DNA of 33,226 bases from Flavobacteriaceae bacterium (lineage in GTDB: Bacteria; Bacteroidota; Bacteroidia; Flavobacteriales; Flavobacteriaceae), in NCBI GenBank assembly GCA_029265595.1, contig JAJUIC010000006.1, positions 1 through 33,226 of the forward strand, read 5' to 3'. The position numbers and the translations under genes are program-made. Positions 31,891-33,226 of this stretch are shown here, one piece after another. The stretch's first letter is position 1. Each line of letters starts with the position of its first letter. The notes under the pieces were generated by a model, which saw nothing but the letters and a program-made list of their open reading frames with translations, ran no database searches and had not been told where the DNA came from.

Positions 31891-32712
31891 ATGGCTATGG
31901 ACCAAGAAAATAAATTTCCCAAATCCTCTTCTACCCCTGAATCGGGGCAGAATGAACCTAAAAAATCGGGTTCCGTCAAAGGGCCCATGGGAGTAGGATC
32001 TCCGGCTTCCTCATCGGGAGGCCGGGTAACAAAACAGGATCCCCATGATCGCATGCCTGAAGACAAACGGGAGATTTCGGCCACTCCTGCCGGTGGAACG
32101 ATGGAAGAGCCGGCTCAGGAGCCCGATTCAGCCAGCTCCACCTCGCAGGAACCCTTGAAACTCAAACCCTCCAAACGCGATCAAAAAACCCAGGAAAAAC
32201 CACGGGAACTGGCTTCCGGGGACCCTATCGAGCTTCCGGATCGGAAAAAAGAACAAGGCCCGGAAGGTAAGGCTGAAAAAGAAGCACCTGCGCAACAGCA
32301 GGCACCTGAAGAAGAACCGCCAGCCCGTAAGGCCGCCAAGAAGATGTCCCGACGCAAGCACGTCCCAGGCATAAGTGCAGAAGAAAAGCTCAAACTGGGT
32401 AACTCCTCGCCCACTGAACAGCTTAAAGATCGAGTGAAAGATTCCACTAAGGAGCTATTTGATGCAGTAAAACCCCAGGAAGAATTGCAGGATGAATTGG
32501 CTAAACTCTTATTGCAGTTAGTACCTTCCTCGGAGCACATAAAATCTGCTGTTCCTTCCCAGGATCAACTGACCAAAGTGGTGCGGATGGTGAATGAAAA
32601 GCTTTCTGAAGGCCGTGACAATCTGGACCAACTGCTCAATCAGATTCAGGATGTAGAGCTTCGCGAGCAAATTCGAGCAGCGATCAGAAAGCAACGCAGA
32701 GGTACTGCCTAG
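31891..32712 (+). CDS. Hydrophilic, largely disordered protein of unknown function
   Basis: A 273-residue protein. Residues 1 to about 165 are rich in Pro, Ser, Glu, Lys and Gln and are predicted to be disordered. The last hundred residues (LKDRVKDSTKELFDAVKPQE and onward) are helical and amphipathic. No known domain is recognised. It starts 25 bases after the copper-binding gene and may belong to the same transcript. ATG is followed by a second in-frame ATG at codon 3, so the exact start is uncertain by two residues. Confidence 0.7.
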   Translation: MAMDQENKFPKSSSTPESGQNEPKKSGSVKGPMGVGSPASSSGGRVTKQDPHDRMPEDKREISATPAGGTMEEPAQEPDSASSTSQEPLKLKPSKRDQKTQEKPRELASGDPIELPDRKKEQGPEGKAEKEAPAQQQAPEEEPPARKAAKKMSRRKHVPGISAEEKLKLGNSSPTEQLKDRVKDSTKELFDAVKPQEELQDELAKLLLQLVPSSEHIKSAVPSQDQLTKVVRMVNEKLSEGRDNLDQLLNQIQDVELREQIRAAIRKQRRGTA

Positions 32713-32747
32713 TGAATTTAAAGATGGGCTGAGGGAAAGTTATAAAG

Positions 32748-32778
32748 GGGCCACTTCCAACACGAAATGGGGTGGCCC
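32748..32778. terminator. Possible bidirectional hairpin between convergent genes
   Basis: GGGCCAC (32748-32754) pairs with GTGGCCC (32772-32778) between two converging genes. There is no strong T-run on either side, so it is a weak candidate. Confidence 0.35.
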
Positions 32779-32827
32779 TCATTATCACAAAATGCTTACC
32801 ATATTACCGCCTATGAGGAACTGGGCT

Positions 32828-33226
32828 TTAAACCTGACACAGCGGAAACACCTGTAAAACCTCCCATCGCTTTCGATTGTGCCGCAGCAGGTGAACCTCC
32901 CTTACCTGAAATGATCCTTTAAACCTTCTTTTTTGAAATTCCCTCCAGGCTTCCTGGAAATGCTCAGGAGTCAGATCCCGATTGGCAATGCTAATATGAG
33001 GTACAAACTTTTTGTTTTCCAGATTCCCCTCTTCTTTTACCCCGATGGCCTGATCCACTACCTGATCGAGTTGGTGCTTTATCCTGGTCAGGTGCTCATT
33101 GGGTGTCACCTTGACGTAAATGGTTCTGGGCGTAAAAGCTCCGAAATCCTCAAGTTCTATAGAAAAGGGATGCTGATCCTTTAGAAACGCGGCGACCTGT
33201 GTCACCAATGGCCCTTCCAGTTGCTC
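32828..33226 (-). CDS. 2'-5' RNA ligase family protein (2H phosphoesterase), partial
   Basis: The 5' end is beyond the window; 132 codons are visible, and the frame is open to the edge. The C-terminal half of the two-histidine fold is present, with KKFVPHISIANRDLTPEHF holding the second HxS motif and EVHLLRHNRKRWEVL after it. The first HxT motif should be outside the window. The family includes ThpR/LigT, which act on 2'-5' or cyclic phosphodiester bonds in RNA; the true substrate is unknown. Confidence 0.82.
   Translation of the reverse strand, partial: EQLEGPLVTQVAAFLKDQHPFSIELEDFGAFTPRTIYVKVTPNEHLTRIKHQLDQVVDQAIGVKEEGNLENKKFVPHISIANRDLTPEHFQEAWREFQKRRFKGSFQVREVHLLRHNRKRWEVLQVFPLCQV

Noticed and set aside
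32711-32812. Short plus-strand frame after the disordered-protein gene
   Set aside because: Short, without start or domain, and it overlaps the hairpin between convergent genes.

Overview
The window looks like a chromosomal segment of a marine or halotolerant member of the Flavobacteriaceae (Bacteroidota). The support is promoter -7 boxes of the TAnnTTTG type ahead of several genes, tRNA genes without encoded CCA, IntDOT-like tyrosine recombinases in which serine replaces the first catalytic arginine, and a parE-parC pair of the Bacteroidota kind. No species is claimed.

Left part (1-8.5 kb) is accessory DNA. It opens with the tail of an IS transposase. Next comes a CLC-type anion transporter on the minus strand, whose leader (1520-1567) matches the fluoride riboswitch closely; transporter and leader together read as a fluoride-export unit. 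From about 1.8 to 8.5 kb there are two related integrases in tandem, both on the minus strand. The right-hand one sits beside tRNA-Pro(TGG). A 15-bp copy of the tRNA 3' end recurs 3.9 kb to the left (4571-4585), in front of the other integrase. This delimits a small integrative element (about 4571-8495) that carries a lincosamide-nucleotidyltransferase-like gene, with a second element of the same family stacked against it. Around the integrases are arrays of short paired repeats, with different motifs for each integrase, conserved att architecture, and two families of nested palindromes (A and B) arranged symmetrically in inverted orientation around integrase 1.

Right part (8.5-33.2 kb) is compact housekeeping chromosome: tRNA-Pro and tRNA-Ser, a fatty acid desaturase, a GreA/GreB-like factor, a glycosyltransferase, a minus-strand run of 3D-domain protein, PAP2 phosphatase and CPBP protein, a SlyD-like FKBP isomerase, an AI-2E family permease, a baeRF-like protein, proline dehydrogenase overlapping a PlsC-like acyltransferase, aroB, a small acidic protein, a YihY/BrkB membrane protein, an Lrp/AsnC regulator, an M14 carboxypeptidase divergent from an XRE-type regulator with shared palindromes, a small lipoprotein, parE-parC, ychF, a small secreted protein, a 16-cysteine copper-binding four-helix protein, a disordered hydrophilic protein, and the 3' part of a 2'-5' RNA ligase-like gene.

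The most unusual material is the tandem integrase region: a compact resistance-gene-bearing element at tRNA-Pro with elaborate repeat architecture. The fluoride riboswitch and the XRE/M14 palindromes are the other notable regulatory features.
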